A stretch of DNA of 64,000 bases from Xenopus tropicalis (lineage: Eukaryota > Chordata > Amphibia > Anura > Pipidae). The notes below the pieces were generated by a model. The model ran no database searches and was not told the DNA's origin. It was given only the letters and a program-made list of their open reading frames with translations. Below are positions 20,750 through 34,700 of the stretch, in pieces. The first letter of the stretch is position 1, and each line of letters starts with the position of its first letter. Location: the NCBI RefSeq assembly GCF_000004195.4, contig NC_030677.2, forward strand, positions 60,518,222 through 60,582,221, given 5' to 3'. A program made the translations under genes and the position numbers.

Positions 20750-22239
20750 CAACACTTGGATCACATGCAACACTTGCTGTGCAGTCTGTAACTTTGTAGA
20801 GGTTCAAAGTGAAGAACCATTGTTTATAATCCAGACCTCAAATATTAACCATGATTCACCTTGGTAGTACTTTTTAAGTCATGCTTCCAATGCAATGGAC
20901 GTTTTCTATGTCAGGTACCGTATATGCTTACAATAATGGCAATATTCACCTGTGCGATGCAAAGATATAAACTAACCCCATATTCTTAGAGTGATAATAA
21001 CCTAGTTCTGCACTTGTGTCAAACGTAGCATTTTATCCCCCACTGTATGGATTGTAGAGAAAAAGTGACCCGCTGCCCTCTTCCCTCAGTTTAGAATGCA
21101 CAACAGTTATGGAATTTGTCTAAAAGTGCACACAAGGGCCAGATTTTGACAGAAAAAGTGCCCTGAGTTTGCACCTGATTGACAGATGCCATAACTGTCA
21201 GTGCATTCCAAAGACAGGGCACATCACGTTTTAGGAACACAAAGGGGCACTTGTGTATGCACCAGAATGGGGAACCTGATGCACATGCCTATGCACCGGC
21301 TACACAATTAGATGGTAAGGAGGGAGGGGAAAGTGATTGCTGAATGGAAAGTGAAAGTAATTGTCTGCCCCACCTCTATTCCTTAGGACAGGCAATATAT
21401 GATTAACAGCTGGGATTTTTAAATTACTTTATAATGGGTATGGATGTGTTAATAAAATAGGCATTTAGTGTTTCTTTTATTATACAGCTTTTTATGTCTG
21501 GGTGACAGGTCCCCTTTAATGAATGGGCCCCAAAGTGTGACAATAACTCAAGGCTAGTGTTGTCCACTGCTGTTGTCCAGCATAAACTAGTGTTTGGAAT
21601 GTTATGCAATGGAAAGCATGCTAGCTGACACACACAGAGTAGTGAGAGGCAGAATGTTATTCAGAATGGCAAGGCCACCCATGTACCATCACTGCTTGTC
21701 AGGATTTTTCAGTTTGAGCATCCCAACAAAATACACTGTGTGCAGTACTGTATTTATATATAGGCAGTCATGGACCGGTGTCTAGGACAGCAGCTGTACC
21801 AGAGTGGCTCATAGGTGCCTATATATGAATAAAAAAGAAAATGCTAACAAAAAATGCAGTGGGACATTTACTTACAATTAAATCTAAACTGAAACTGTGT
21901 GTGTGGTGGAAGCAGAGGAGGGTGGTGTAACCCAGTTCAGGCAAAAATACAGCCTTGACCGTGTCATTGCACTCAATAGGAACAAGTTATAAGGGTTATT
22001 ACCCTAATGATTGGGTTACTTGACAACTCTAGTTTTCTCTGTTTTTAAATAAAGAATCAAGCTTACTCTTAGGCAGGCAGTTAAAATCAGGCATTGAGAC
22101 TGTGGGAAATATGAACATTTAGCAAATGTGACTTTTATGACATCTCCCCCCCCCCCCCATCCAGATTAAACATAAGAGTTCTGCTATTTTTCGTTCTTAT
22201 TTTCTTATTCTGCCCATATGCTGAGAGCTGAATAACCCT
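20750..22239. other. sequence between the LTR element and the mgat4 promoter
   Basis: No gene, RNA or clean repeat recognised; a C run of about 12 at 22147 and short chance frames only. Upstream regulatory elements of mgat4 could lie here but none is identifiable. Confidence 0.45.
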
Positions 22240-22646
22240 TGCTAACAGAGGAAGTGAGGGAGGGGCGGGAATCCAGTTCCACAGACGGGACTACACAGCC
22301 AAGGCGGCAGCAGGGGGAGTGCTACCGAGCATTACAGCTCTGAGACCTGGCCAAGGTAGAGTCAGTATCCACCTGAGGCAAACCTGATGCAAACACAAGG
22401 CGGCCGAGAGAAGCGAAGAGGGGATGTCCATTGTATGAGCTCACAGCACAGAACCCTCCTCCTCCTCTATACACATGCGACTGGCTGAGGGGAACAGACC
22501 GAAGTGCAAAGTCTGACAGGGAGGCGAGCTCACTGCCGCTTGTGCCTCAACTGGCGCTTCCCCAGCAGAACCAGAAGGGAATAGAGTGCCGCTGCACAGC
22601 ACAGACTCTGGCCGGTGTATGGGTGCTGGCAGGGGAGCTATGTGAG
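22240..22646 (+). promoter_or_regulatory. mgat4: putative promoter and 5' leader of the mgat4 gene
   Basis: The 400 bases before the start codon are much richer in G, C and CpG than their surroundings. A GC box (GGGGCGGG) lies at 22262-22269. No TATA box is evident, which fits a CpG-type promoter. The transcription start cannot be placed from sequence alone. The reading frame of exon 1 stays open upstream to an ATG at 22431. Positions 22331-22380 match 11511-11560 at 44 of 50 bases, so part of the leader may be repeat-derived. Confidence 0.45.
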
Positions 22647-22737
22647 ATGAGGTGCAGGAATGGCAGTCTGCTGACTTTCATTGCCTTGGCTGCTTTCCTC
22701 TCTCTGTCCTGGTACGCAGCGTTTAACGGGGATAGAG
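22647..22737 (+). CDS. mgat4: mgat4 coding exon 1 (cytosolic tip and membrane anchor)
   Basis: This exon encodes residues 1-30 plus one base. The start was chosen because MRCRNGS matches the MRLRNGT opening of vertebrate MGAT4 proteins. The ATG has G at -3 and A at +4. The donor is AGAG|GTAAGT at 22738, a near-perfect consensus. The hydrophobic run with FLSLSWYAA is the signal anchor that would hold the enzyme in the Golgi membrane. The next intron is 16.1 kb, phase 1. Confidence 0.85.
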
Positions 22738-25700
22738 GTAAGTAGCCTGGGGTGATAGGTGACACGTAACCTCTGACTCCCCATCTCATAGCGAACTTTA
22801 TCAGTATATGAGAAAGGGATATTGGGAGTCGTAGTCCTGCAACAGCTAAAGAGAGTCCCAAGGCTGTTTGTCACTGTTGAGAGAAGTAGCAGCCAGCGGA
22901 CCCTCTCTGCTGTCAAAACAGCAAAGAAACAGACAAAACATAAAGCGGCACCTGCAGATCTGTGCGGTTTCCAGCGCAAGTGTTACAGCTGTCATTACTC
23001 CCCCCTCTCAAGGCGTGGGCTGTTCCGGTGCCGGGGAGCCAGTAGGAGGCTAGATACACGGGGTACCCACAGTGGGAGCCAGTAGGAGGCTAGATACACG
23101 GGGTTCCCACAGTGGGAGCCAGTAGGAGGCTAGATACACGGGTACTCACAGTGGGAGCCAGTAGGAGGCTAGATACACGGGTACCCACAGTGGGAGCCAG
23201 TAGGAGGCTAGATACACGGGTACCCACAGTGGGAGCCAGTAGGAGGCTAGATACACGGGTACTCACAGTGGGAGCCAGTAGGAGGCTAGATACACGGGTA
23301 CCCACAGTGGGAGCCAGTAGGAGGCTAGATACACGGGGTACCCACAGTGGGAGCCAGTAGGAGGCTAGATACACGGGGTACCCACAGTGGGAGCCAGTAG
23401 GAGGCTAGATACACGGGGTACCCACAGTGGGAGCCAGTAGGAGGCTAGATACACGGGGTACCCACAGTGGGAGCCAGTAGGAGGCTAGATACACGGGGTA
23501 CCCACAGTGGGAGCCAGTAGGAGGCTAGATACACAGAGTACCCACAGTGTGAGCCAGTAGGAGGCTAGATACACAGAGTACCCACAGTGGGAGCCAGTAG
23601 GAGGCTAGATACATGGGGTACCCACAGTGGGAGCCAGTAGGAGGCTAGATACAGGGGGTACCCACAGTGGGAGCCAGTAGGAGGCTAGATACAGGGGGTA
23701 CCCACAGTGGGAGCCAGTAGGAGGCTAGATACACGGGGTACCCACAGTGGGAGCCAGTAGGAGGCTAGATACACGGGGTAGCCACAGTGGGAGCCAGTAG
23801 GAGGCTAGATACAGGGGGTACTTACAGTGGGAGCCAGTAGGAGGCTAGATACAGGGGGTACCCACAGTGGGAGCCAGTAGGAGGCTAGTGCAAGTCCAGG
23901 AAATGAATGAGACCACTGAAATTAATGAGGATTTTGGTTATTTTGTCACTTTCCCACTATAGTGATTAGACACTTTATCCAGACATGAAGTCAGAGAGCC
24001 CTGCCGGTGAGAGCTTACAATCTAGGGGGAGTTTAATGGGTATTCTTATAAATTATTTAAAGGACAGACCTTTAATGGATATTTGTACATTAGCTATGTT
24101 TTTTATCAGAGCCCATATTTAATAGTAACTGATAACCCAATAAAAAATGTGTTTTACATGATATGTAAGCTATTAAAGTTGACCACTTGCATCTCAAATC
24201 AAACATTTTCAGTACTGTTAAACAGCTAAATGTAATCAATGAGGTCTCAGGGCTCCCGTATAGCAGGAAAAGCCCAGGCTGATCAATGTCTGGGATTTAT
24301 CTTGTTGTTAGGCAGCATTTAGCTCTCAATTAACTGATAGCAATTTAGGTTTTAAATGGTCACTGTCGGTAAACCTGCAAAGTCCAATGATGCTTTAGAG
24401 GCTCAAATAACTAGCAATTTAGCCTTTAGATTCAATTTTAACCCTCGGTTCATTGCAACCATGGTTGTGTATATAATATATATACAATAAAAGGTGCTGC
24501 TGCCTGGGTACTGACTAGCACCCAGAATCAAAATTAAAAAAAAAATTAAAATAAATACATTTATGTTTGAGGATAGCTTTATGATCTGAGTTTTGGTTTT
24601 GAATAAATAATTTATCTTGTAATTATCTATACATATTAAATAGATTATTGGACAATGCTACACAGAACCAGGCACTCTGGATGGGGGAGACAGTAATACT
24701 TTTGTCCCCCCCCCAAGGTTTGTTTAATATACCGCTGTGTGTCATTTGATTTTAGGTCATGTGCTAATTGCACTACCTTTTATTTTCCAAGATGGAATTG
24801 TGGTGCTAGGTACCTGGATATAGGCAGTGTCCTATCAACAACCACTTAAAACAAGAGGGAATTATCCTGAAAAGGGAAGAGTTTGTCTCTAAATTCTGAT
24901 GTTGTGGTTACACACTGGCATAATAAATGGGGTAAGCAACCCTGTCTTATAGCGATATATGCAGTCTCTCTGTCTTTTTATCATGTATTTAAATCCTGCG
25001 ATAGTGACCCCTTGAAATTCTTTCAGCTTTAGTACAAATCACTCCACTGCCAATGTTATTGCTGCAGATTACATTACAGCCTAAAAAAATCAAAGCAAAG
25101 ATCTGACATTTAACTCTTATGTAGTATATTGATTGTATATGTATTTGTGTTTTTTCCGGTTTTTCTGTACTTGTTGATTAAACAGAGAATAGTTCAGTAG
25201 TTCATATTGCTTGGTAAAAGCAGTTAAAACTTTTTTTTTTAATGATAATATAGTCAATGGCTTATTAATTTGTGGATTAAAATTATTTTTTAGAAAAGAA
25301 AGACAGAAGCATTTTACCACTTACATAATGAATGCTAATTAACCACTCACATAATGAATACTTATAACCACTCACATAATGAAAGCTAATTTTAGATGTA
25401 GTTAAGTGTATACTAGTTTATGTTTTCACTTATCTCCTTAGGCAGGACTTTTGTGCATGCTTTGCCTGTTCCTTTACTATGTGATGTGGACAAATAGACC
25501 TAATCTTTTCTATACCTTTAAAATCTAGGGTTTACAGAGGACTGTTTGGTTTTATTTAATAGCATTGTGTTTTCAGTTCACATACCAACTCATCTGCACT
25601 GCCCTGTGGCTGATGGCAACAGGAAATGTGTTTTTGTTAAAGGAACAGTAATGCCAAATAAATGCAAGTGTGCAAGTAATTAAAATGTAGTGTTTTCTTG

Positions 25701-28700
25701 CACTGGTGAAAGTTGATGTTTGCTTCAGAAACACTATTATAGTTTATATAAACAAAGCTGCTGTTTGGCCATGGGGGTAGCTGTTCAAATTAAAATAGGG
25801 CTAAGGTTACATAGCAGAGAATGGATAAGCTCTGCAGAATACAATGGTGTTTTACAGATCTTATCTGTTTTCTGCTATGTAACCTTCGCCTTTTCTCCTT
25901 TTTTAGCTTGAATGGCTGCCCCCCTGGCTACACAGCAGCTTCTTTTTTATATAAAATATTGTAATGATTTTAAAGCAACAACAAATCAAAAGTGTTGAGG
26001 AGAACGCCTCATACTTATGCAAATAAATAATAAAACATTCTGGGAACTAATCCCAAAGGTAGGTAGAGCCAGGGATGTGAATACACAGACAATGTAGTTT
26101 GGAATCTCTACAGCCAATCTCCTTTAATCTGGAGGGAGAAATAAACCTGGAATATGAATTTATATTGGAATAATCTGTCCCTTGCATAGGTTACGATACA
26201 AGTTGCTGCGATTAATTGTGTGTGGTTCGTGCTGCGTGAATTGGTCGCTGCAACTTTTTAAAAAGTCACGCCTGCTAATCGATGCGTATGTCTTTTTACC
26301 AAGTCACTGCTTACTAGACACTGAAGTATAATGTATAAAGTAGTCACAAACCCACTTTCATATACTTGGGTCAGAATGCCTTCTGAAGTCAGTTAACACA
26401 CCATTACGTGTCAGGATTGTGGCAGCAGTGTTTTCTAGTAGTTGCATCTAAAGATACATTTTCATGGTACTAACAAGGGCAAAGTTTGTTCTGGTGTGTG
26501 CTAAAACCCAAGGTTTCTTTTTCTGGTTTAGTGCAAATACAGCAAGCTAAAGTGTTGCATGTTCTGACAGTCAAACAAAACTTTTATTAAAAGATCTATG
26601 TCTTCTGTGTATTTTTGGGTTTAAGTTTAAATTCTATTTGTTCAGCACTCAAATGTGTTTATTGCTTTGCAATTTTTGCAATGCTGGATTTCACAATAGC
26701 ATGCGTAGGCAAGAAACTGATGAAAGAAACGACAAGCACACAAACAGAACTTTTTAGTGCTTATGTGAAGGCTGTGACATTGCTATGGTTGACATGCAAG
26801 TAGCACATATTAAAAAATAAATAAAACTGTTTACAGTGAATACATTTCCTGCTTTTGGACAGGTTTTGCAGGGCATTTAGTTTAACAACAGAATGTCAAG
26901 TCATTAGGTATTTCCCCGTATCTCCTGAACAGGATAGATTATGGCAAGTGTGAAGAGGCAGTGCCACACAGGGGCATTCCAGTCAGTCAGTGGAATGCAC
27001 TGCAGTTATTGAATGAAATGCAAAAGTTGGACATACTGAGCTATCTCCGCCAAACTTAAGTAAAGGGTAATGGGTCCGACTCTTAGACTTTTTCCATAGA
27101 AACTGACCATAAAGTATTTCAAACCATGTGTCTGCACCCAGGCTGATGCAGTGAATCTGGGTGCAGATACAGAAAAGAGGGGATGCCAGTTGATCGATTG
27201 ATTCAGTCAGCCCCATGTGGCATTAGCCTACACAATTGTAGATTTAGATAATTGTATGTGGATATATATTCCCCCCATTGTCCTTGAATTAGTGTTCATT
27301 AGTTGTTATATCGCTCTTTTCTCTCTCGGCTGAGCCAAGTAGATTATTTGGTGTTGAAATATTAATGTATTACTCAAGTCTGAAGCCATTGTGATTTCCA
27401 CGTGGTTGGTCTCTAAAGGCTTATGTTCAACATACTTAAATAAACACACAGAGCTTGTGTTTTTTCACCATTGATGTTCTGACTTTTTTTAGAGAAAGAA
27501 AAAATTACTTTTGAGCTATAGCACATGGGACATTTTCTCTTGTGGCACATTTCAGCTGGGGAAGAAGCACCTGAATGTGCTCCAACACTTCCCAATGACG
27601 TCTAGGAAAACTACATGACTATGCTAGTAAGGCAGTTGTTGGCTTGAATACGGTCTAATTTCTGTTTATGGCTAAGAGCCGCCAGCACTTGCAGCCACAG
27701 TTGGTTCCTACTGAAGTCAGTAAGGGGCAGCTGAGGCAGTTTGGAATACGCCTACTTTGTTGAGCAAAAAAAAACAAATAAGTCATTTCTATGCTTTTCT
27801 TTGCAAGGGTACCTACCCATGGCTGGTAATTAATTGTTCCATATGATGTCTCAGTCTTATGTGTTTGCTGCCTTAAGCTGCACCACAGGAAAAAGTAGAG
27901 TATCTACACTGTGTTTATATAGATTCTAGGTTGCCTTTGGGGGGGGGGGGGGTGGCAGCGTTTGGGTAACAAGGCTATTACTGAAACTGGTGGCCAACAT
28001 TTGCTGTATTATTATATCATTGCACTTATTACATTGTTAGTTATTTATTTCGAGAATATTTAGATGATAAAATCATATTAAACCATTTATATTATAGTTA
28101 ACAGATTTGTTCGCACAGGTGGTTGAGAATTCTGTGTCATAAAAAAATGTATGTTTAACTGTTTGCAGGATAAACATACCATTGATTTATGCAAAATGTT
28201 GACATGTAAACAAACGCACAGAATAGATTATATCACTGAATGGAAATGTAAAACATATGGCTTTAGCATTATGGTCTTTTGAAGCAGGCGTTGTAGATCC
28301 TGTGTTCAGTGGCACTAAAAAGGTTAACTTTTAAAGGAGACATATTGGATAAATGGGAAAACCCTAATTTTGTAGGCAATTATGAATAATATACGGTGCT
28401 GGTTTCCCTTTGGGCTAAACATTAATCCTGTCTGTAACAATGGTCCCTTTATTGGAGCTCCCTATAGATCCTATCGCTTCTCTGTCTGAGTTTGAAATGA
28501 GGGGTGGGCGTCAGGGCCGGAACTAGGGGTAGGCAGAAGAGGCAGCTGCCTAGGGCACAACAATTGAGGGGCGCCAGGCAGAAGCCTCTCCTGCCTACCC
28601 CTAGTGCTACTTTGTCATTGCCTCCGCCGCTTGTCATTAGCGGCGGAGGCAATGACCGATCTAATCGCCCCGCCCCGGGGAGGTGGGCGGAGTTGTCCGA

Positions 28701-31700
28701 CCGGGTTGCCTAGGGTGCCCGGTCGGCCTGGCCCGCCCCTGGTGGGCGTGTCCTAACAGTCCCTGCCAGAAGCACAGTAGGAGGGGGAGAGCCAATCACA
28801 GCCCTGCACTCACACAAGCACAGACAGGCTTCAGTTCCCTATCAGGTCAGCCTAGCTGCTGATTGGTTCCTATCCTACAGTACAGTGTACGGAGGGCCGG
28901 CGGCTCCCCTGCACATTCAGAGAATTCAGCCAGAGACTGATGGGCGGGACTAGTGGGGTTTTGGTGGAATTTCTCAATAAATCAGCCTGAAACACAACTT
29001 TTTTAAGCACAATCCTTCTATATCTGGAGGAGTATAATTCACTAGTACATTCTTAATTTTTATAGGATATGTCTCCTTTAAGAAAGACAATATGTAACGT
29101 ATGTAACAGTATTGTATGTAATAGTATCTCTGTTTGGCAGGCATTTTAAACTGTTTTTTAAAAAGTAAGGTCAAATGCAGGTATAAGCAGGGCACCAAAA
29201 GCAAAACCAAGCCTAAAAGCTTTATGCATGCGATACAGATATTCAGATTTTCTGTTGGGCCCATGGCATCCCAGTCTGTGGATGTTTTACAATACTAACC
29301 AGTCTGGGTGCGTACATAGCCTAAGACCAAGGTGCCACTGCAACGTCATGTTTCTCTGGATAACATTCTTGAAAGTGTCAATCTACCAGATTCCTTGATC
29401 TGTGGCACGTAAACTTTATATATTTGCTCTTGCACGGTGCTTCTATATGAGTGTTAAGTTGAAATATCCAGCACAAAGCTCACACAAAACATTGCACGTT
29501 AAGAGGTTTTTTTTTCCCTATAGAATAATTCTTTTTTGGTTTAAAAGGCAGCTCATGTAACACACGGTAACATTATACAATAGGACACTCCTTTTGTGAG
29601 AGATCTTAAACCAACTGGAACCTTTTGTCAGTTACAGATTCTTCATTTAACAATAAATTATGCATTAGTTGCAGGATTGTCATTTCAAGACTGACTTTTT
29701 CCTACAGGGATGTATGTCTTTAAAGTGACACTGACACTTTTCTATCAAAACCAGTAGGTGTGTATTGGTTTTTTTTCTTCAAAACTGTCCCCGAAGCCAC
29801 CAGTACTTAAAGTCACGGCGGTCATAAGGGAGTCACATTGGACTGTGAGCAGGATGATCCTTCCATAGACTGGAAAAAAATTGTAAACAGTACTCCAGCC
29901 TACTGAAGGATTATGCCTCCAGCCCAGTGTTCTTGAGAGAGCCATGTCATCATTCCCACCTTAGCTACAGTATGTTGGTGAGACAGAATAATGAAGGGAA
30001 TTAGTTGGCAGAGGGTTTCAGCTTCCAAAGGAGGAAGTAGTGTTCTGCTTATTATATTAGACATATACTCATTACAGCCTTTATAGATTACATAACCATA
30101 TTAGAAACATTTTTTATTTACCCGGTTTTATTTTTACACTGATTTGTTCCTTTAAAGTATGAAATAGGTAAGTGGAAGTGGTGTGAGAGTAAATAAGTGG
30201 GGGGACTGGGGTGGCGAGGTGGGAATCAGGGTATTGTGCACAAAGGGGCGAATGATAAGGTAGTATGGGTGACCGGAGAAGAGGTAATTACCATTGGTAC
30301 ATCTTGGCCTACTTTTGCTCAGTATCATACTGAGCATCATTTTTATACAATCAGCAGGGTAGATTCCCTTCCATCTTTTTAACTATTATGGTAATGTCAC
30401 ACATTGTGCCTATAACATAAAACACCATTGCTACCCCATGCACATAGGACAATTTTGTATCTACATTATGGAAGGAAATCGGAATACCTGGATGAAACCC
30501 AAGCAAGGATTGAAACAATTTACAGACTCTTTCCATATATGATAGAAAAATAAAATATTTCTATACATGTACTTGATATGGTGTATGTTCTTGCTCTCAA
30601 CTCAAATGAATTGTTTTTATCATTTGGAGTTAGACAGGAAACACATCCCATATTATGAAGACTTTTACTTTGTTCTTGCAGGTGTACTTACTGGTGGTGT
30701 TTCCACCATATATAGCAGAAGCCATACATTCCCAATGTTGTGACAACAATGCATTTACAATGTAGCAACACAAGGTGTGGTATGATTATTTCGCTCTGTT
30801 GCTTTAGCAACTTAAGATTGTACTCTTGACTTTGTTAATATGATGCTTTGTGATTGCCTTGGAAACTGTCTTACAATCCATTTAACTGACACCCTGTATC
30901 CCCCTCAGGCCAAACGAGGTGTGCATGTTGGACAATGACCTGCTTGATTGTAGACCTCGCTAAATGAGTGGATCGTATAATGTATGGCCACCTTAAGTCA
31001 GCTAAAAATATTAAATAAAACCCAGTAGGATTTTACCTTCAGTATAGATTGACACAGCTTCATTAACATCAAGGAGCACACTTTTCAAAGCATGAATTGG
31101 ATTGTTCTAAGTACGATTGGAAAAAATTCGGAGTATCTATGATAATTTCTGATGTGCGTAAATTGCGCAAAAATTTGTGTTGTGGTAAAATATTGTGGTT
31201 GCGATCCAAAAGTTAAGAAATTTTCACAGCCGAACGATCGTAAACAGCGTGAAAACCTTTTTGACTTTGAATACTTCAATGCATGATTTGGAAACCTTCC
31301 ATGGCACTCTGTAGCGCCAACCTGGCCAAAAGAAAGTCATGATACCAAAGCTTGAATGAATTACGAAATGTTCGTAGTCATTTCGAAAAATACGACTTTA
31401 CACATAATTTTAACAATATTTTCGTGGTCATTACGAAAAGTTCTAAACTTTAGAAAAAATATGAAACTTTCAAAACCGTGGTCATCGTGCTTTGATAAAT
31501 GTGTGTCTCATAAATAATGTATCAAGTGTAAGGTATTGTTTTATCAATACAGAGAAATACAGGAAATCATTTTTTAATTGGAATTGACTTAAAATAAACT
31601 CGATGGGAGGTGACCTTCCCACACGGGATCTGGATAAGGGATTCCATACCGCTATCTTCATAATCTGTGTTTATGTTAGAATTAACTTTTTTGGTATGAT

Positions 31701-34700
31701 GTATACGTTTTATGAATGTCTTTCTCCTCTAAAACTGCAGTTGGAAATGCCATCTGGTTGCCAGGGTCACCCATGCCTTTTATTTTGAGACTAGAGTTTT
31801 ACTACCTAACTTTTTATTCAGACCCTCTCACATGCTGTCCTGTCAGATTCTGGTCAGATTGACATCGGATGGATTAAAGGTTAGAAACTGAATACATTTA
31901 CACCCACAATACTTACCTGCAAATATATTTACCTTGTGGCTTCTTATTCATAAGGGTAGAGTTACAAATTCCATGAGGCCAGTAGTATGAGTCTTCAGCT
32001 GAAACCACAAATAGTTCAGTGTTATTTTTAGGCTACAAAGAAATTTGTGACGCCACCTCCCAGTAACCCTTATATGAGTGACGCATTTTTAACCTTTTAA
32101 CTAATGTCCGAATACAGTTAGAACAGGAATATTTTAATTTTCAGTTGATAAGGCTTTATATGAAATAAACTATGGGAAAGCAGAATCATTTTTGGACCCT
32201 TGTGACATTAAAATGATTGGATAAATAGGGGAATTTTACAAATTCAGTAACATAATATGGATTTTATATTCTCTGGAATGTAAGTAGCCTGCATCAAAAT
32301 AGTGCAGCAAGAGGGTAATTTAGGCCACTTTTCAGTTGCTCAGAAAAATGCTACATGTCCCATTAACTTTGGATTTTTATAGTAAACAGTGCAGTAGAGG
32401 ATTAATACTAGCTTCACAATTATTATGCAGTTTAATTGTAAATATTTTTAATTTTAATAAAACATAACAGTATTGCATGTAGGTACATAAATGAAATTTA
32501 ACAATATAAACGGAATCAAGAGAACTAAACCCTAAAAATAAATATGTAAAGAAATGCTATATTTTATATACTGAACTTATTACACCAGCCTAAAGATTCA
32601 GTATCTCTGTAGTAGAAAGGATTCAGGCCTTTAGTGTTTTCTCAGGAGCTCCCCATCTTGACACTGCACATGCTGTGGGCAGCTGTTGAGAGGCTAAGGT
32701 TAGGGGTTGTCCCAAATTATTAAGCAGAAAATTAGGCTTATATAAACTGATGCTACAGGGCTGATTATTAAATTTTGATGTTAATTGCACCGGTTTTATA
32801 GCTTCCATGTACCAATAATCTGTATTTGCTCATCCGCTTTATACTGGGACATTTATCTGTATATACAGTATATTGTGTGTCGACCCCTGAGCTCAGTTGC
32901 TAAAGGGCTGTTGTTGTCTTGAGCTGGTACAATTAATACAGCTTTTCCAGCAGAATCCTGCATTTAAATCTGTTTTTCAAAAACAAAAATATAATCTTTT
33001 TTTTAATATTGAAGTTGCCCATGGGACTAGACATATTCTTCTTTTCCCAGGGTGCCACAGCCATGTGACCTGTGCTTTACTGCTGAGCTGCAAGTTGGAG
33101 TGATATCACCCTCCTCCCAGCAGCCAATCAGCAGAACAATGGAAAGGGAGCAAGATAGCAGATAACAGTAGATATCAGAATAGCACTCAATAGTAAGAAA
33201 ATCCGGCTTGGGACTTCTACAGTTACATAGGAGTAGGAGAAACAATAGGTTGTGGCTGCCTACACATCGCCCCGAGGCCGCCCCCATTCTTTGCCCCCTA
33301 CCCCCCCCCATGCGCACGCGTAAACGTTTAAACTCCGATACATAGCACTGGGATGAGGTCCCCCTTGATCTGTATGGGAGCAAAATTTCGCCGCCCTAGG
33401 CCCGGGCTCTTGTGGCCTCGCCACAAATCCGGGAATGTGCCTACACACCAATATTACAACTAAAAAAAATACATTTGTTGGTTCAAGAATAACATTTGAA
33501 CACTATGAAAGTCATGACAGAATCCCCTTAATGAAGCTTTAGTTCTGTAAGGAGTTTGACTGGTTTGACGGGGTACTGGTTTATTGGACTACAGGTGAGA
33601 GTTCATTTTTTTCTTATATATGATGAATAGTCAGATATGTAAGGACCTTGCTGCAGAATTCCCCGTGCCTGTACCCTTTAGTAAACATTCAGAGAACAAT
33701 AAGATAATGATAACATTTCTTTTCTGTGCTTTCAGTACCAGGCTTTGTCAACCTAAGATATCAGAATAGACTTGTCAGTCACGGTCATACAAGTCCAAGC
33801 AGATTGAGGAATGTTTATGAGAAATTATTTTGAAGGCAGTAGTACACAAGGTGACTGTGGGCATATTTCCCAATACTTTTCTTGCCCCAAAAATGCAGCA
33901 ATGAAATCTAATTATAATAAAATTAAAAGGGCCCTTTAGTACGTCAGACAAGCGTTAGTGTTATGATTCTCAAATCATTTCACCATTTCTACAACTAAAC
34001 CCAAAAGTCAATTTAGTCTACTGTAGCAGCATATTTGTCTTTTTTTTAAAAAACATTAATAATAATATTTCATTTGCACAACAAAATTATACACCTGAGT
34101 GGATCTGTATAAATGCGTAAAGTCGTAATTCTTTTCTGAATCCTGTACAGCCAGCCCAGAGCTTTGTTATTAGAAATGCTTCCTGTGCAGTACGTGGCAA
34201 ACATATTGACAATTACTCTTGGTGCCATTCTCCAGGGAGCACTCCATACTCCCACCTTCTCCCATGTGGTTATAGAGCGGTATCTGCTGCTTCTAACAGA
34301 TGGAACCAAATATAGCTGCAGAACATAGAATAATCTTAACCCATTGATGAGTTATTTCAAGCATTTTTTTCTTTTTTTTTTTTTTGATGTGTGCTTTTTA
34401 ACTTGTTTCCTCTGTCACTGTCCTTCTCTATATTTAAGGTAACACCATCCTTTTAAGAGATGATGCATATTAAATGTAGAATGTGTCATCCTAAATATGT
34501 ATTTTAACGAAATCTCTCACTAAAGCTCAGGTTTATTTGATTTTTATAAGATGCATAAAAATATGGCAGATTTCTTCACACTTTTTGTGTTTAGGCCCCC
34601 TCCCATTTATTCTCAACACTGATCCAGGGCTGGATTTCTGCCATGTTTGCAAAATTCACAGACCATGGTGACATGTAAATACCCATTTGCACAGATCCAG

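Noticed and set aside
23090..23374. Open frames on both strands made of repeated peptides
   Set aside because: They arise from the 40 bp minisatellite, where 39 bp units keep the frame. No start context or family match.
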